From contig NZ_GL877882.1 of NCBI RefSeq assembly GCF_000194155.1, positions 72,233 through 136,232 of the forward strand: a DNA stretch of 64,000 nt, given 5' to 3'. The notes beneath the pieces are model-generated. The model was not told the origin of the DNA and did not search any database. It saw only the letters and a program-made list of their open reading frames with translations. Shown in pieces: positions 8,097 to 17,263 of the stretch. The position numbers and the translations under genes were made by a program. The stretch is from Saccharopolyspora spinosa NRRL 18395. Its GTDB lineage: Bacteria; Actinomycetota; Actinomycetes; Mycobacteriales; Pseudonocardiaceae. Position 1 is the stretch's first letter, and every line of letters starts with the position of its first letter.

Positions 8097-8891
8097 ATGT
8101 GGTGGACGCGCTTCGGTACTGCCACCCGGATGGCGTTGCTCGAACACCTTCGCAATCGCCTCGCCATGTGGCTGGTGGCGCTATATGTGCCGATCTGGCT
8201 GACCCTGGCCTACACGATAATCGCGAACATGCCCGTCCAGTTCTACCTGCGCGCCACGGACCAAACCGTGCTTGCGCAAGGCAACGAGCTGACCCAGATC
8301 TCGGGCGCGCTCAACGCCGTCACCCAGATCGTCGGCTTCATGATGTTCACCGTCACGTTCAAATCCAGCGCGTTCGACCGACGGCTTGCGATGGCGGGAT
8401 ACCCGCGCGGCCACCTGCTCGCCGCCAAGGTGGTCGCCCTCGTGCTGGTCTCAACCGTGCTCTCCTGCTACGCCACCGCGATCACGTGGTGCTTCTGGCA
8501 TCCCCAGCAGCCGTTGCTGCTCGCGGTGAGTGTGTTCACCGACGCGCTGACCTACGGCGCGCTCGGCGTGATGCTGGGCGCGTTGCTGCGTGGCGAACTT
8601 GAAGGCATGTTCCTCATCGTCATGATCAGCATCATTGACATCTCACTGCAGAACCCGATCCCTAACCCCGCCGCGGACAGCGACTTCCTCCGCATCTTGC
8701 CGTCCTACGGAGCGATGCAAGCCGCGACCACCGCTGGATTTACCACAGTTATCCCCGTCGCACACCTGCTGCTGCAGCTGTCCTGGTGCGCCCTGCTCAC
8801 CGTCATGGGACTGCTGGCGTTCCTGCGGCGGACCCGCGACCAAAACCGTGGTGGCCGCGTGTCCACGACAACCGGGATTCCCGCAACATAG
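8097..8891 (+). CDS. ABC-2-type transporter permease
   Basis: 264 residues with about six hydrophobic segments. Examples are 'WLVALYVPIWLTLAYTIIANM' near residues 22-42, the stretch around 'VVALVLVSTVLSCYATAI', one around 'FLIVMISIIDISLQN', and a last one near 'LLLQLSWCALLTVMGLLAFL'. It is the membrane partner of the preceding ATPase. GGAGG lies upstream of the ATG inside the ATPase gene's end. Its place behind the isoprenoid fusion gene suggests export of that product or immunity to it. The substrate is not deducible from sequence. Confidence 0.82.
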   Translation: MWWTRFGTATRMALLEHLRNRLAMWLVALYVPIWLTLAYTIIANMPVQFYLRATDQTVLAQGNELTQISGALNAVTQIVGFMMFTVTFKSSAFDRRLAMAGYPRGHLLAAKVVALVLVSTVLSCYATAITWCFWHPQQPLLLAVSVFTDALTYGALGVMLGALLRGELEGMFLIVMISIIDISLQNPIPNPAADSDFLRILPSYGAMQAATTAGFTTVIPVAHLLLQLSWCALLTVMGLLAFLRRTRDQNRGGRVSTTTGIPAT

Positions 8892-8949
8892 TCGGGCTTG
8901 CCGTCGTCTCGAGCATCCCGGTCTTCGACCACCAATTACCGCCAGGCCC

Positions 8950-9006
8950 GTGAGGGAGGTCCTGACGTCTACCGGCGCGGTCGAAGTCCAGGCGCCACGG
9001 GTCAAC
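8950..9006 (+). mobile_element. Short IS256-family transposase fragment
   Basis: The frame encodes 'REVLTSTGAVEVQAPRVN', which matches a conserved segment near the N-terminus of IS256/Mutator transposases. Nothing recognisable precedes it, and a different gene fragment follows directly. It marks an old recombination junction. Confidence 0.5.
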
Positions 9007-9007
9007 G

Positions 9008-9201
9008 GACAAGCGCACCGACACGCTATTTGCCTACCTCCGACATGATCGCAGCTGGGACACCACGGCAGCGGAGCTGCAGATCCACAGACAGACACTC
9101 TCTTATCGGCTCAAGCGATCTCCGAGGAAACGAGCCGCGACTTGACACGCACCGCAGACCTGTCTGCGCTGTCTGGGCGCCTCAATTCCCGGCAGGCGTA
9201 A
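9008..9201 (+). pseudogene. Remnant of a PucR-type regulator C-terminus, frameshifted
   Basis: 'TLFAYLRHDRSWDTTAAEL' and 'IHRQTLSYRLKR' form the C-terminal helix-turn-helix of PucR/CdaR-like regulators. About 9115 the frame changes, and the expected tail 'TSRDLTRTADLSALSGRLN' continues in another frame to a TAA at 9199-9201. Only the last ~60 residues survive, broken by the frameshift. The rest was replaced by the IS256 fragment. Confidence 0.6.
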
Positions 9202-9619
9202 TTTGCGGTCGGTCAGCACGGAGAGCCGTACGTCTGTTAGCCGCGCGGGCGCGAGGTGACCCGCGAGCCGGCCGAACCATCCGGTGGCGTCGGTCAGCAC
9301 GGAGCCGGTGCCGGGGTGGACGGTTCCCAGTGATTGCCGAGTTGGCGTCTTCATCTGCAGCGATGCTTAAACAAGCCCCACAGGATGTACGACGAGATTG
9401 CCCAGGCTGCACGACGAGGGCGGGGTGAGCCTCTGTCGGCGAACAGGGGAGTTTCACGACGAGGTTGCTCGCGGCCACTTCCCGACACACCCATCTGAGT
9501 GACGATCCCAGGATCATTTGCGGACTCCCACGAAAGTGTCCTCCGATAGCGAGCTCAAAGCAGCAACGAGCAATGTTTGACAGGTCGCGACGGCAGAACG
9601 ATTACGGTGTGGGGTAGGG
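9202..9619. other. Gene-free stretch with a 15-bp direct repeat
   Basis: No convincing coding signal on either strand. A 15-bp direct repeat TCGGTCAGCACGGAG occurs at 9209-9223 and 9290-9304. A TTGACA hexamer at 9577-9582 could be the -35 element of the acyltransferase gene, but no clear -10 element is spaced correctly. Confidence 0.4.
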
Positions 9620-10981
9620 ATGGCGAGGCAGACTATCAGCGCGTTGGACACGGTGTTCCTGTGCCTGGAGCGGGAGCTCACTCCTATGCATCTCGGTGCC
9701 GTCGCGGTCTTCGGACCTGGTCGGCCGGTCGACGGTGCACGGCTGGTGGAGCTGATCGCCGACCGGGCCTCACGTCAACCCCGCCTGCGCCTGCGCGTCA
9801 ACAAATCATGGCGGGTACCCGGTCACGCCCACTGGGAACCCCAGCCCGGCTTCGACGCGGAAAACCACGTGGCCGCGCGCCACCTGCCCTGCCCGGGCGG
9901 GGAGCCCGAGCTGGAAACGCTGGTCTCCGAACTCATGAGCTTTCCGCTGGATGTTTCCGGACCGCTGTGGGAAATCCACGTGATCATGGGTCTCGAGGGC
10001 GACCGTTTTGCTGTGTTCGTCAAGCTCCACCACGCGCTGGCCGATGGCGCGAGTGCCGTCGAGCTCGGCCTCGGCCTGTTGGACGGCTTCACCCCGGAGG
10101 ACACCCTGCCCGAGCACACGATCCCGCCGAGCATCCTCGGCGCCGCTGCCTCAATGCTGAGCGACCCGGGGAAAGCGCGCCAGGTGTTCGACGAGACTCT
10201 CTCTGCCGCAAGTGACTTCCTGCAGGTGTTGCGTCGGCCTGAGACGGTCGAGATCGCCACGTCCGTGCTCGGCCACCTTCGGCTGGCCCACCGCTCACCC
10301 TTGGCGGCTCCGCACACCGTCGCCAAGCGCGTCGACATGCTCACCCTGCCCCTAGCAGATCTTCGCCGCATCAAGCGTCGTTACGGCGGCACCACGAACG
10401 ATATCGTGCTCGCCATCGTCACCGGAGCGCTGCGGCAGTGGCTGGCCACCCGGGGCCACCCGGTCCACGAGCTCGACCTGCGCGCGCTCATTCCCGCCCA
10501 ACACCGCCAGACCAACGACTCGGGCAACAACCAGCTCTCCGCCTACCTCTGCGACCTACCCGTCCATGAGCCCGACCCGTCGGCCAGACTCGCGCTGATC
10601 CAAAGCTCCATGCGCCGCAACAAGTCCAAGGGGCCCACCTGCGGTGCCGGTGCACTGCCCGTGCTGGCCTCTCAACTGCCGCCGCTGCTGCACCAGTTCC
10701 TCACTCCGATCGCCGCACACGCCGCCCACCTGCTATTCGACACCGTGATCACCAACGTGCCCCTGCCCGACATCGAGGTCTCCCTGGACGGCGCCCGCCT
10801 GCACCAGCTCTATCCCCTGGTGCCGTTGCCCGCCGGGCACGCCCTGTCCATCGCCGCCTGTCCCTACCGGGACAACGTCCACATCGGACTCCTTGCGAAC
10901 CGAAGCGCACTGCCCGACATCGAAAAGCTCCACCACGCCCTGCCACGCGCGCTCGCCGAACTCGACGACCTCGTGCAATGA
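9620..10981 (+). CDS. WS/DGAT-family wax ester synthase / diacylglycerol acyltransferase
   Basis: 453 residues, full length for the family. The N-terminal 'SALDTVFLCLERELTPMHLG' opening is characteristic. The catalytic motif HHALADG (HHxxxDG) is intact at 137-143. The C-terminal 'TNVPLPDIEVSLDGARL' segment matches the family's 'NVPGP' region. It transfers acyl groups from acyl-CoA to diacylglycerol or fatty alcohol, giving storage lipid at the membrane or lipid-body surface. It is monocistronic, flanked by IS debris on both sides, with a GGGGTAGGG stretch just before the ATG. Confidence 0.92.
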   Translation: MARQTISALDTVFLCLERELTPMHLGAVAVFGPGRPVDGARLVELIADRASRQPRLRLRVNKSWRVPGHAHWEPQPGFDAENHVAARHLPCPGGEPELETLVSELMSFPLDVSGPLWEIHVIMGLEGDRFAVFVKLHHALADGASAVELGLGLLDGFTPEDTLPEHTIPPSILGAAASMLSDPGKARQVFDETLSAASDFLQVLRRPETVEIATSVLGHLRLAHRSPLAAPHTVAKRVDMLTLPLADLRRIKRRYGGTTNDIVLAIVTGALRQWLATRGHPVHELDLRALIPAQHRQTNDSGNNQLSAYLCDLPVHEPDPSARLALIQSSMRRNKSKGPTCGAGALPVLASQLPPLLHQFLTPIAAHAAHLLFDTVITNVPLPDIEVSLDGARLHQLYPLVPLPAGHALSIAACPYRDNVHIGLLANRSALPDIEKLHHALPRALAELDDLVQ

Positions 10982-11314
10982 TGCCCCCTGCGTCAACCTC
11001 GAGATCGAAGTCTGGCTGCGGCGGCGGGTTCGCCGCCGTGCAGGGCGGGATCGTAGAGTGTGCCGCTGGACCGGGTCTGTGGAGCAGTCGACGGGTGAGG
11101 AAGCCGCGTGGGCGGGCCCTGGCGAACAGTCGGGATGTGCTGGCGCGGGTAGCGACGCGGGCGTGGATTGTGTTGTGGTGCGCGGTAGGCAGGCGCAAGA
11201 AGGAAGTCACGGTGTTGGCTGGGGGTGTCGTGGTCCTCGCGAAGCGCGGCATACAACTGATCCAGCAGACCCACGATCCCCTCAGCGGCATACCGGTGCA
11301 GCCACCGATCCACC

Positions 11315-11475
11315 GTTCCGGCCAGGATTCGGGGCGAATTCTGGCGCTGACGCTGGCGAGCCCGCTAGGGGAGACGGGGCTGTCGCACTGGTCGAGCCAG
11401 GAGATGGCCGCCGATATCAAGCGCACCGAGGGCGTGGCCGTCTCTCACAACGATGTGGCGAAACTGTGGGCGTGA
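11315..11475 (+). mobile_element. IS630-family transposase N-terminal fragment
   Basis: The segment 'GRILALTLASP', then 'LSHWSSQEMAADIKRTEGVA' and 'VSHNDVAKLW', is the DNA-binding part of IS630/Tc1-type transposases. It runs into a stop at 11473-11475 and has no catalytic part. The preceding 10982-11314 has no clear gene. The minus strand there encodes 'TVDRWLHRYAAEGIVGLLD', which resembles a transposase helix-turn-helix and may be a second, oppositely oriented fragment. Confidence 0.5.
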
Positions 11476-11503
11476 CAACGGGTTGCCGTGGCTGGGCGCA
11501 CGG

Positions 11504-14500
11504 TCAAGATCGTTCCGGCGTCTCTTCCGCGAGGGCAAGGGACGGCACTTGCTCCGGCGGCTGCCCGTTGGCGTGGTCTCGGCTTGCGGGGCGGTCGTGC
11601 TGGTCCGGTTGGGTGTGGTTGGCCCGGACCGGCGTTCGCCCCCATGTGAAGGAAAGCGCTCGGTCTTCGCCGCCGTCGTGATCGTGGGTTGTGGTTTCCG
11701 GGTCGGTGTGGCGATGATCGGCCACGGTCTCGACGATGTTGTCGTTTTCTGACGGCATGTTCTGTTGGTTGCGTGCTCGTGGCTGGAGGATGAGGCCGGC
11801 TGCGCTGGCGGTGATGGTGCAGCCCAGGGCGATGGCCCAGCCGTGGGGTAGTAGGGGCGTGGAGCCGAAGAAGTGGCTGAGGCCGGGGGTTTGCACGATG
11901 GCGGCCAGTGCCGCCATCGATGCGAGCGCGCCGGCCACGACGAGTGGGGTGCGTCCGCGGATGACCAGGGTCTGGCCGAGTTGGGCGCCGACGAGTGCGA
12001 CGAGCGCGACGGTGTCGGCGTGTCGGCGGGTTCCGGTGGCGCGGCCGAGGAACCAGGCGGTGAACGCGGATGCGGCGGTGATGATGCCGCGCCGGTAGAT
12101 GTCGCGGTGCAGTGCGGCGCCGAGGGAGGCGTCGGGTCCTTCTTCCAGGAGCATTTCCGGTGTGATCTCTGGTGGGGGACGCACTGCGATCGCCATCGCC
12201 GGGATGACGTCGGTGAGGAGGTTGACGAGGAGCATTTGGCGGGCGTTCATCGAGCCGCCGGGGGTGAGTAGGCCGGTGGCGACGGTGAAGAGGATTTCGC
12301 CGAGGTTGCCGCCGAGCAGCAGGGCCAGGGAGTCGCGCACTGAGGCCCACATGGCGCGTCCTTCGACGATGGCGTCCACGATTGTTTCGATGCGGTCGTC
12401 TGTGACTACGACGTCGGCGGCTTCCCGGGCGGCGGGTGTGGCGCGTTCGCCGAGGGCGATGCCGATGTCGGCGATTCTGATCGCGGGGGCGTCGTTGGCT
12501 CCGTCGCCGGTGACGGCGACGACGCGGTCGGTGCGTTGCAGTGTGTGGACGATGCGTGCTTTGTGCGCTGGGGTGGTGCGGGCGAATACCGCGACGTTGG
12601 CGGCTTTGGCGGCCAGTTCGTCGTCGGTGAGGGTGTCGAGGTCGGTGCCGGTCATGATCTGGTGGCCGCCCAGGATGCCGAGTTCGGCGGCGATGGCTTC
12701 GGCGGTGCTGGGGTGGTCGCCGGTGATCATGATGATCTGCACGCCGGCTTGCTGTAGTTGGTCCACGGCGGCGGCTGCGGTGGGGCGGACCGGGTCGGCC
12801 AGGGCGATCAGGCCGGTCAGCCGGAGGTTGCGCAGGCGGGAGTCGTCGAGGTCGCGGCGGCCGGTGGCGGGTCGTTCGGCGACGGCCAGCACGCGGTATC
12901 CCTGGCGGGCCAATCGGTCGAATTCCTTTTCCACTCCCAGGCGTGCGGCATCGTCGAGGGCCACGTCTGCGTTGTCGCGGCGCCAGTGGGTGCATTGGGC
13001 GAGTACGACCTCCGGCGCGCCCTTGATGCTGAGCAGGTGGTTGTTGCCGACCCGTCCGAGCACCATGTGGTAGCCCCTCGAAGGTTCGAAGGGGAGTTCC
13101 TCGACGAGTTGCCAGCCCGCGGTGCCTTCGCTGGGCTGCACCCCGAGGTCGCGGGCACCGTTGACGACTGCGCGGTCGGTGGGGTGCGGCAGGAGTTCAC
13201 CGTTGTCGGCCAGCGGGCTGGCGCGCAGTGCTGCCGCGAGGATCTTTCTATCCGCTGTGGATAGGTTTTCGATGGTGCGGGTGGTGGCCCCGTTGGATAC
13301 CCCGCGTAGGGCGATGCGTCCTTCGGTGAGGGTGCCGGTCTTGTCGAAGCACAGCACGTCCGCTCGGCCCAGTGCTTCGATTGTCGAGGAATTGTGTACG
13401 AGGGCACCGCGTTTCGACAGTCGCCGGGCTGCGGCCAGTTCGGCGACGGTGGCGACGAATGGCAGGCCTTCTGGGACGGCGGCGACGGCCAGGCTTACGG
13501 CTCGGCCGAGGGCCGCGCCGATGGGTTGCCGCCGGATGAGGTCCGCGACCAGTAGCAGTCCGCCGGCTCCGATGGCAATTGGCACGGTGACTTTGGTCAG
13601 GGTCCGCAGGCGCGCCGCCACCCCGCCGGGACGGTCCGGGGCGTCGTCGGGGATTGCCGCGCTGCCGGCTTCGGTGGACGCGGCGGTGGCGACGACGACT
13701 GCGACGGCGCGTCCGGCTGCGATCGCGGTGCTTTGGTAGAGCATGCAATGCCGGTCGGCGACCGCTGCCGCGGGGGTGGCGGCGGTGGTTTTGGTGACGA
13801 GTTGGGATTCGCCGGTCAGGCTGGATTCGTCGACTTCGAGCCCGTCGGCTTCCAGCAGGCGGCAGTCCGCGGGGACGGCGTCGCCTGCCACCAGGTCGAT
13901 GACGTCGCCGGGTACGAGTTCGTCGGCGGGCACGCGGGTGCGTTTGTCCTTGCGGCGCAACGCGACCGGGATCGCGGTGGCATCCAGGAGTTTGCGCAAT
14001 GCGCGGTCGGCGGTGACCCGTTGCACGCCGCCGATCAGCGCGTTCAAGCCCAGCACGCCACTGATGATGACCGCGTCGGCGGTCGCTCCGATGGTGGCGG
14101 AGATTGCGGCGCCTCCGGCCAGCGCGGGTGTCAGCGGGCTTGCCAATTCGTCCAGGCTCGCGAGGATCAGGCTGGTGCGGCCCGGCTGTGAGTGGTCCTG
14201 GCGACTGAGTGCGCGCTGTTGCGCATCGCCCTCGGTCAGGCCGTTCGGTGAGCTACCGAGGAGTTCCAGCACTGTGGACGGGGACATGGTGTGCCAGGGC
14301 GTGCGGGCGGTGTCGGACGGTACGGGGCGCCGGCCCGCTTGCATGCCCCAATATGTTCCGGCGCCGAGGGCCAGCAGCGCACAGGTGGAGACGGGCACGG
14401 CCGCGCGGGCCTGGCTGCCGATGGCGGGTCCGAGTGCGGCCAGCAGGGCGCCGCTGGCGGAGCCGATGACGGCGAGTTGGGCGCTGCGCCGGCTGACGGT

Positions 14501-14710
14501 GCGCGCGGTGGGGATCAACCGCAGCAGGGCGCACGCCTCGCCAAGGCCGGGTCCGGTGATCAGGTGCGCGCCCCACGGGGGTGGTCCGTGGCCGGTGACG
14601 CCGATTCCGAGGTCGGCGGCGGCCAGGCCCGCGCGATTGCGCGTCGAGATCACGGCGACGCCGTGGCCTTCGGCCTGCAACTCCCGCACGAGCGTCCCGC
14701 GCCGGCGGGA
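11504..14710 (-). CDS. CtpI-like P-type cation-transporting ATPase, catalytic C-terminal part
   Basis: About 1,068 residues holding all P-type ATPase core elements. They are the actuator motif LTGES, the TM4 motif PEGLP, the phosphorylation site DKTGTLTEG, the ATP-binding region, and the hinge GDGANDAPAI. Six C-terminal TM segments follow, ending in a hydrophilic His/Asp-rich tail. A cation-ATPase N-terminal domain ('STVLELLGSSPNGLTEGDAQ') precedes TM1. PEGLP suggests Ca2+/Mg2+-type rather than heavy-metal transport. The frame remains open to 15025, but similarity to the family is lost upstream of ~14710, where it continues in the frame of the 14650-16125 ORF. The intact gene would span 11504-16125 (~1,540 residues), the size of mycobacterial CtpI. 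Confidence 0.8.
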   Translation of the reverse strand, partial: SRRRGTLVRELQAEGHGVAVISTRNRAGLAAADLGIGVTGHGPPPWGAHLITGPGLGEACALLRLIPTARTVSRRSAQLAVIGSASGALLAALGPAIGSQARAAVPVSTCALLALGAGTYWGMQAGRRPVPSDTARTPWHTMSPSTVLELLGSSPNGLTEGDAQQRALSRQDHSQPGRTSLILASLDELASPLTPALAGGAAISATIGATADAVIISGVLGLNALIGGVQRVTADRALRKLLDATAIPVALRRKDKRTRVPADELVPGDVIDLVAGDAVPADCRLLEADGLEVDESSLTGESQLVTKTTAATPAAAVADRHCMLYQSTAIAAGRAVAVVVATAASTEAGSAAIPDDAPDRPGGVAARLRTLTKVTVPIAIGAGGLLLVADLIRRQPIGAALGRAVSLAVAAVPEGLPFVATVAELAAARRLSKRGALVHNSSTIEALGRADVLCFDKTGTLTEGRIALRGVSNGATTRTIENLSTADRKILAAALRASPLADNGELLPHPTDRAVVNGARDLGVQPSEGTAGWQLVEELPFEPSRGYHMVLGRVGNNHLLSIKGAPEVVLAQCTHWRRDNADVALDDAARLGVEKEFDRLARQGYRVLAVAERPATGRRDLDDSRLRNLRLTGLIALADPVRPTAAAAVDQLQQAGVQIIMITGDHPSTAEAIAAELGILGGHQIMTGTDLDTLTDDELAAKAANVAVFARTTPAHKARIVHTLQRTDRVVAVTGDGANDAPAIRIADIGIALGERATPAAREAADVVVTDDRIETIVDAIVEGRAMWASVRDSLALLLGGNLGEILFTVATGLLTPGGSMNARQMLLVNLLTDVIPAMAIAVRPPPEITPEMLLEEGPDASLGAALHRDIYRRGIITAASAFTAWFLGRATGTRRHADTVALVALVGAQLGQTLVIRGRTPLVVAGALASMAALAAIVQTPGLSHFFGSTPLLPHGWAIALGCTITASAAGLILQPRARNQQNMPSENDNIVETVADHRHTDPETTTHDHDGGEDRALSFTWGRTPVRANHTQPDQHDRPASRDHANGQPPEQVPSLALAEETPERS

Positions 14711-16125
14711 GCGATGCGATCGGCATCGAATTGACCCGCAAGCCGCGTGTCCGCTCCGGCGAGCACAACCGAGCCCACCTCGCGGGCCGTGGCGAGAAGC
14801 TCGTCGGTCAGGGGCGCCAGTTCCTCCTCGATTTCGACGAGGGCGACGGGGTGCCCGCCTCGGTGGAGGGTGCAGGCTCTTATGCCCCGGTCGGTGCCCT
14901 GACGAATCCTGTTTTCCAGCTCCACGTGCGGCAGATCCCCGGTTCGCGCCCTCGAGAGCGCCCAGCCGTCTTCTACCGCATCTGATTGCGTCATCACGCT
15001 GACCAAGGCGTGTGCCCGCTCCCACAATCCCGCGATGTCGACTTCGCCGTTGAGCGGAATCACGTCGCGCACCCGCTGTGTTCCGGTGCGCAGGGCCGTC
15101 GTGTCGATTACGGCCGTGTCGATCCGGTCCAGCCTTCGCAGGATTTGTGGGTCGAGCACCAGCGCATGGCGTTCGGAGAGCGCGATCCCGAGCTGTGCCG
15201 CGAACGCGTCTCGGCCCAGCCCGGCGGCTCGTGGCACCCCTGCCACCAGAAACCCCTGTGCCCGCAGCAGGCTACGTGTCACCGCCAGGGTTCCGAGGAA
15301 GGCTGCGGGCCCGGCAACGGCCGAGGCGTTCGCGACGCGTTCGATCGGTCCGCCCGGCAGCGGTGCCGGGCGGGCGCCCACGTCGACGGGCTCACACCGG
15401 TGGTACTCGGGCCGGTCGCCGAGCTCGGCTTCCCGCCGCGCCCAGCTTCGCTGCACCGCCTGGGACTCCCGTACCAAGCAGAACCGATGCGCGGCATCTG
15501 ACAACAAGGTCGTCGGCCGCTGGGCCAGGGTGTTCGCCGCAGCGCTGCCGAGGCCGAACAACAAATCCGTGGCCGACGCGCCCAGCCGCGACTGGACGGC
15601 GGCGCGAGTCCCCTGCACGGAGTCAGCGGTGGAGATCAACGCCGGAATGGACGGTGGCACGGCGGGTACCGGCAGCCAGCGGGCCGCCACGGCATAACCC
15701 ACACCCGCGAGGTTCGCCCCCATCACCACCGTGTTGCCGAACATCCTGGCGACATCGCCTGGGCGCACCGCGCCGGTCTCGCAGCGGGGACGCTCGCCCA
15801 TGCCGCAGGCCTGCTCGGCGTCTTCCACGGCGCTGACCAGTTCAGCGAGCTCGATCGATTCCGGGTCGTGCCCTACGACCACTCGCCCCAGCGCTGCGTT
15901 GACCTCGGCCCACCGCACGCCAGGAAGCTGCGTGAGCCGATCGGTGATCTGCTCGGCCGCCGATTCGGTCCCCCGCTCGTGCACGCCGCGCACCGCGATG
16001 TGCGCGCGCCCGTCCGCGGCCCACGCCCGCCGACTGTCGCCGCCACCCAAGACACCGCGCGCGACGACCAACGCTGGCGCCGCGAGCTGCGACGCCAGCG
16101 TCTTCAACCCACCAAGCGCGGTCAC
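14650..16125 (-). CDS. CtpI-like P-type ATPase, N-terminal part (frameshifted from the catalytic part)
   Basis: 491 residues. Around residues 40-105 is a degenerate heavy-metal-associated-like fold ('LPGVRWAEVNAALGRVVVGH'). A hydrophobic hairpin and the long N-terminal extension typical of CtpI-type ATPases follow. It should continue with 'TLVRELQAEGHGVAVIS', which is encoded in another frame from about 14710. Here it instead runs into a stop at 14650. A C/G-rich run on the minus strand around 14695-14710 is the likely slip point. This could be a genuine mutation or a sequence error. It starts within a 4-base overlap of the small gene upstream. Confidence 0.75.
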   Translation of the reverse strand: MTALGGLKTLASQLAAPALVVARGVLGGGDSRRAWAADGRAHIAVRGVHERGTESAAEQITDRLTQLPGVRWAEVNAALGRVVVGHDPESIELAELVSAVEDAEQACGMGERPRCETGAVRPGDVARMFGNTVVMGANLAGVGYAVAARWLPVPAVPPSIPALISTADSVQGTRAAVQSRLGASATDLLFGLGSAAANTLAQRPTTLLSDAAHRFCLVRESQAVQRSWARREAELGDRPEYHRCEPVDVGARPAPLPGGPIERVANASAVAGPAAFLGTLAVTRSLLRAQGFLVAGVPRAAGLGRDAFAAQLGIALSERHALVLDPQILRRLDRIDTAVIDTTALRTGTQRVRDVIPLNGEVDIAGLWERAHALVSVMTQSDAVEDGWALSRARTGDLPHVELENRIRQGTDRGIRACTLHRGGHPVALVEIEEELAPLTDELLATAREVGSVVLAGADTRLAGQFDADRIAPAGAGRSCGSCRPKATASP

Positions 16126-16517
16126 GCCCCCGTGCGGTCTGAGCGAGCCCCGGACCGCGCCGGTGCTGAACCCGAGGTTCCCTCACTGGCCCGCTGCGCG
16201 ACCACCGTACCGACACCGATCGCGGCCGCCACCGGCCACTCGATCACCGACAATGCCGCCAGCGCTCCCAGGCCGCCGTAAAACGCCAACTGCCCAGGAG
16301 AGGGAAGGTTCTCCCGCACGCTGTTGACCACGCCCGCGACATCCTCACGACCCGGGATGTGCACCTCCGGACGACGAAACTCCCCCATGCCAAATGGCAG
16401 CTTCACCATCGCAGCCCGCGGGCTACTGGCGTTCCCCGACGCGCCCTGTGAGCGACCACCACGGGAACCACTGGTGCGTCCCGCTTCAGACTTCGCGTTC
16501 GGGGGTTTCGTAGCCAC
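16122..16517 (-). CDS. Small membrane protein preceding the CtpI-like ATPase
   Basis: 131 residues. It has a basic, Ser/Gly-rich N-terminus, a 'KLPFGMGEFRRPEVHIPG' middle and a hydrophobic hairpin at ~78-105 ('GQLAFYGGLGALAALSV' and 'WPVAAAIGVGTVVA'), then a polar tail. It begins with GTG, with AGGAG about 6 bases upstream, and overlaps the ATPase start by 4 bases, so it is co-translated with it. The tight coupling suggests an accessory subunit. No family with known function is recognised. Confidence 0.75.
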   Translation of the reverse strand: MATKPPNAKSEAGRTSGSRGGRSQGASGNASSPRAAMVKLPFGMGEFRRPEVHIPGREDVAGVVNSVRENLPSPGQLAFYGGLGALAALSVIEWPVAAAIGVGTVVAQRASEGTSGSAPARSGARSDRTGA

Positions 16518-17263
16518 GACGTCTCCTCAAGCAGAACTGACAACGAGTAAGCCGTGAGACTACGTTCGGTGAAGGTCCATTGAAGACTCGAAATCCGGGT
16601 TATGCCCTGTTCGAGCGACGATGACCCACTATTGCGAATCTTGGACCCAGCGCTTGTGCAGCGTGTCCGAGCAGCGACAAAACAGACAACTCGCACGTGG
16701 GGCGAATACCACGCTTCCTGCGTCTTCAGTTACTGGCCGTGGACGCAAGCGGTGTCACCTGCCCCCTGGCGTGGTGGCCGTTCACTGGCGATCTGATATG
16801 CACCGCCATCGCGGCCCGACGACTCACGGTCACCGGCTTTCCGAGGCGGTCACGTCGGCCAGCGCGTGATGCACAGCTCCGCGTCCGGGTCCGTCGGGCG
16901 CACCGCGCCCAAAAATAGATCAGGTGCGGCAATGAGCCCCTTTTCGCAATTGATCAGAAGGGCCTTAAGCCACAACCCGGCGCGGTTTTCACCAGTGCGG
17001 ACGTCCGCCGCCAAGCAGAGAGGCCCCGTCCGGTGATTCGGACGTACAGCTGAAAAGTTGAGCGTGGGTGCGGGCAGACCTACGCTCGTTCAAGAGGTGG
17101 CCGACGCTCGGCCGAACATCCAAGAATCTGGCCTGCTAAGAGGGTTCTTTTCGAACCGGTGACCCGCCTCATCGCTTGGCCGCAGCTCCACCCGGCCTTT
17201 CTTGACCAGGCTCGTCGATGCAGTGCGGGCGTAGACCGTCATCGAGAGCACGGGGGCGTAGCG
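16518..17263. other. 746-bp divergent intergenic region without a convincing gene
   Basis: It lies between the minus-strand ATPase operon and the plus-strand pentose-phosphate operon. Several short frames exist on both strands, but none shows family similarity or a good start. It should carry the promoters of both operons. One candidate is listed separately at 17058-17086. Confidence 0.5.
17058..17086 (+). promoter_or_regulatory. Candidate sigma70-type promoter of the tkt operon
   Basis: TTGAGC (17058-17063) and TACGCT (17081-17086) with a 17-base spacer. This matches the housekeeping pattern TTGAcN-17-TANNNT reasonably. It sits about 180 bp upstream of the tkt ATG. Judged by eye only. Confidence 0.4.

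Noticed and set aside
10993-11313. Minus-strand frame beginning like a transposase helix-turn-helix
   Set aside because: Only the first ~20 residues look meaningful and the rest is low complexity. Mentioned with the IS630 fragment but not called as a gene.
11445-12995. Large minus-strand frame overlapping the P-type ATPase
   Set aside because: Arg/Pro/His-rich composition with no motifs. The overlapping ATPase frame explains the sequence.
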